The notes beneath the pieces are model-generated. The model worked only from the letters and a program-made list of their open reading frames with translations, searched no databases and was not told where the DNA came from. The position numbers were made by a program, and so were the translations under genes. From Linnemannia elongata (taxonomy: Eukaryota; Mortierellomycota; Mortierellomycetes; Mortierellales; Mortierellaceae), in contig JAXBDG010000005.1 in the NCBI GenBank assembly GCA_036320915.1, positions 248,001 to 312,000 of the forward strand: DNA of 64,000 nucleotides, written 5' to 3'. Of this stretch, positions 63,147-64,000 are shown one piece after another. Position 1 is the first letter of the stretch, and the number at the start of each line of letters is the position of its first letter.

Positions 63147-63887
63147 ATGGGTAACATATTCAGCACCAGTCACCACCAAGAACAAACTGCCGCTGCCGCC
63201 GTCGCCGCCGCCGCCACTGCAGAACGCCAACACCAACTCCGACTTCAACGGCAGCTCCAACTTCAACGCCAACGCCAACAACAAGAACGCAAAGCAGAAC
63301 AAGAACGTCAACGCCAAGAACTAGAACTAGAACAAGAACAAGAAAAAGAAAAAGAAAAAGAACGTCTGCTCCAACAACAGGCAAAAGCCCAAGCCGCCCT
63401 CAGCCTCCGCAACCGCAACCGCTCCTCCCTAGTCACCCGCCCATCCTTCTACGACAAGAAGTGTGATGATGACTCGTACGCCGCCGATCGAGATTGGGAA
63501 TGGTACTTTGACAGAGCCCAGACCTACAATGATGACAGTAACGGTTTACAAGACGATCAAGGATACACCGGCTCCGACGGTTATTACCGCATCCCCCAAC
63601 ACCAACGCAATCACCACCACCACCACACTCATCACCGTCAGACCCAAGGTGGCCATGAATACACATGGCGTGGACTGAAGAAGTCGGACAAGGCTTATAC
63701 CACATCACCTACCGGAAATGGCCGTCGCAAGCGATGTCGCAAGGGAAAGAAGGGGGACCTGTACGAGAACGACTACCATGCGGGGTACAGCAAGCCCGAG
63801 ATTTTGGCCATGTCCTCGGAGAGGAAGGCTGCTTTTGAGGTTCAGAAGCTGAGGCGACAACGGCACGAGGGTATTGTTTCTGCTTGA
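63147..63887 (+). CDS. Putative N-myristoylated Q-rich protein with 'DYHAG' domain
   Basis: 246 aa. The start MGNIFSTS fits the N-myristoylation consensus (Gly2, Ser6), so membrane attachment is likely. Ala-rich, then Q/R/E-rich coiled-coil sequence ('LQRQLQLQRQRQQQERKAE') leads to an acidic/aromatic segment ('DRDWEWYFDRAQTYNDD'), a His-rich stretch (about 155-165) and the C-terminal domain 172-242: 'YTWRGLKKSDKAY', a basic patch ('GRRKRCRKGKKGD'), 'LYENDYHAGYSKPEILAMSS', 'RKAAFEVQKLRRQRH'. That domain also ends the protein at 45980-47167. There is no signal peptide. It is a two-member family in this window with a third, decayed relative at 61374. The function is unknown. Confidence 0.75.
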   Translation: MGNIFSTSHHQEQTAAAAVAAAATAERQHQLRLQRQLQLQRQRQQQERKAEQERQRQELELEQEQEKEKEKERLLQQQAKAQAALSLRNRNRSSLVTRPSFYDKKCDDDSYAADRDWEWYFDRAQTYNDDSNGLQDDQGYTGSDGYYRIPQHQRNHHHHHTHHRQTQGGHEYTWRGLKKSDKAYTTSPTGNGRRKRCRKGKKGDLYENDYHAGYSKPEILAMSSERKAAFEVQKLRRQRHEGIVSA

Positions 63888-64000
63888 GAAACCCCCCCCC
63901 CCCCCCCACGGTGTTTGTGTGTTCTTGTTGATCATGCAAAAGGAGATAGGAGGGTGTGGAAAGTGATGTGGAAAGTGATGTGGAAAAACTGATGCGGAGT
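63888..64000. other. 3' flank of the MGNIFS gene
   Basis: A C-run (63892-63908) right after the stop and a short tandem GTGGAAAGTGAT at the window end. Confidence 0.5.

Noticed and set aside
1..64000. tRNA, rRNA or CRISPR features
   Set aside because: I scanned for A/B-box pairs, rRNA-like stretches and spaced repeats by eye and found none that held up; a covariance-model scan would be decisive for tRNAs.

Overview
The window looks like nuclear DNA of a filamentous fungus of the Mucoromycota, most probably Mortierellomycotina. Genes carry short GT-AG introns with CTAA-type branch sites, promoters are CT-rich, and the protein repertoire fits: STAND proteins built as NACHT, pentapeptide repeats and two WD40 propellers, Q-rich coiled-coil proteins, kelch membrane proteins, F-box proteins, and DIRS and non-LTR retroelements. 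The taxon is inferred from protein resemblance alone.

Layout. 0.15-2.8 kb: an F-box/LRR-like gene (-). 4.2-10.1 kb: NACHT-WD40 gene 1 (+) with an extra helical region before the NACHT. 10.1-20.7 kb: a transposon-rich stretch with almost no host genes, holding a retroposon that encodes a stand-alone RNase H (18-bp target duplication, A-tail), an orphan DIRS-type ORF1 and an 884-bp foldback MITE. 20.9-23.4 kb: a three-exon kelch receptor-like gene (-). 25.9-45.3 kb: interleaved units of a plus-strand NACHT/WD40 gene and a minus-strand cytochrome P450: P450-A, a WD40-only gene, a short-chain dehydrogenase remnant beside a 283-bp MITE, P450-B, NACHT-WD40 gene 2, and a P450-C pseudogene. 46-54 kb: Q-rich coiled-coil genes, a decayed multi-exon gene and a small secreted cysteine-rich protein. 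55-60.5 kb: NACHT-WD40 gene 3 (-), whose open frame also encodes an N-terminal Zn2Cys6 zinc cluster and an AT-hook. 61.4-63.9 kb: a decayed and an intact gene beginning MGNIFS.

How the parts fit. The three NACHT genes are paralogs that share coding sequence and also a promoter/leader block about 0.5-1 kb upstream of each start, so they were duplicated with their control regions. The WD40-only gene looks like a shortened relative that kept the N-terminal motif and the second propeller. NLR-like (STAND) proteins in other fungi work in allorecognition and immunity-like responses; that role here is inference. The strongest candidates for something new are the zinc-cluster/AT-hook-NACHT-WD40 fusion, the WD40-only shortened relative, the two-member family sharing a 'DYHAG' C-terminal domain, and the mobile RNase H-only retroposon.
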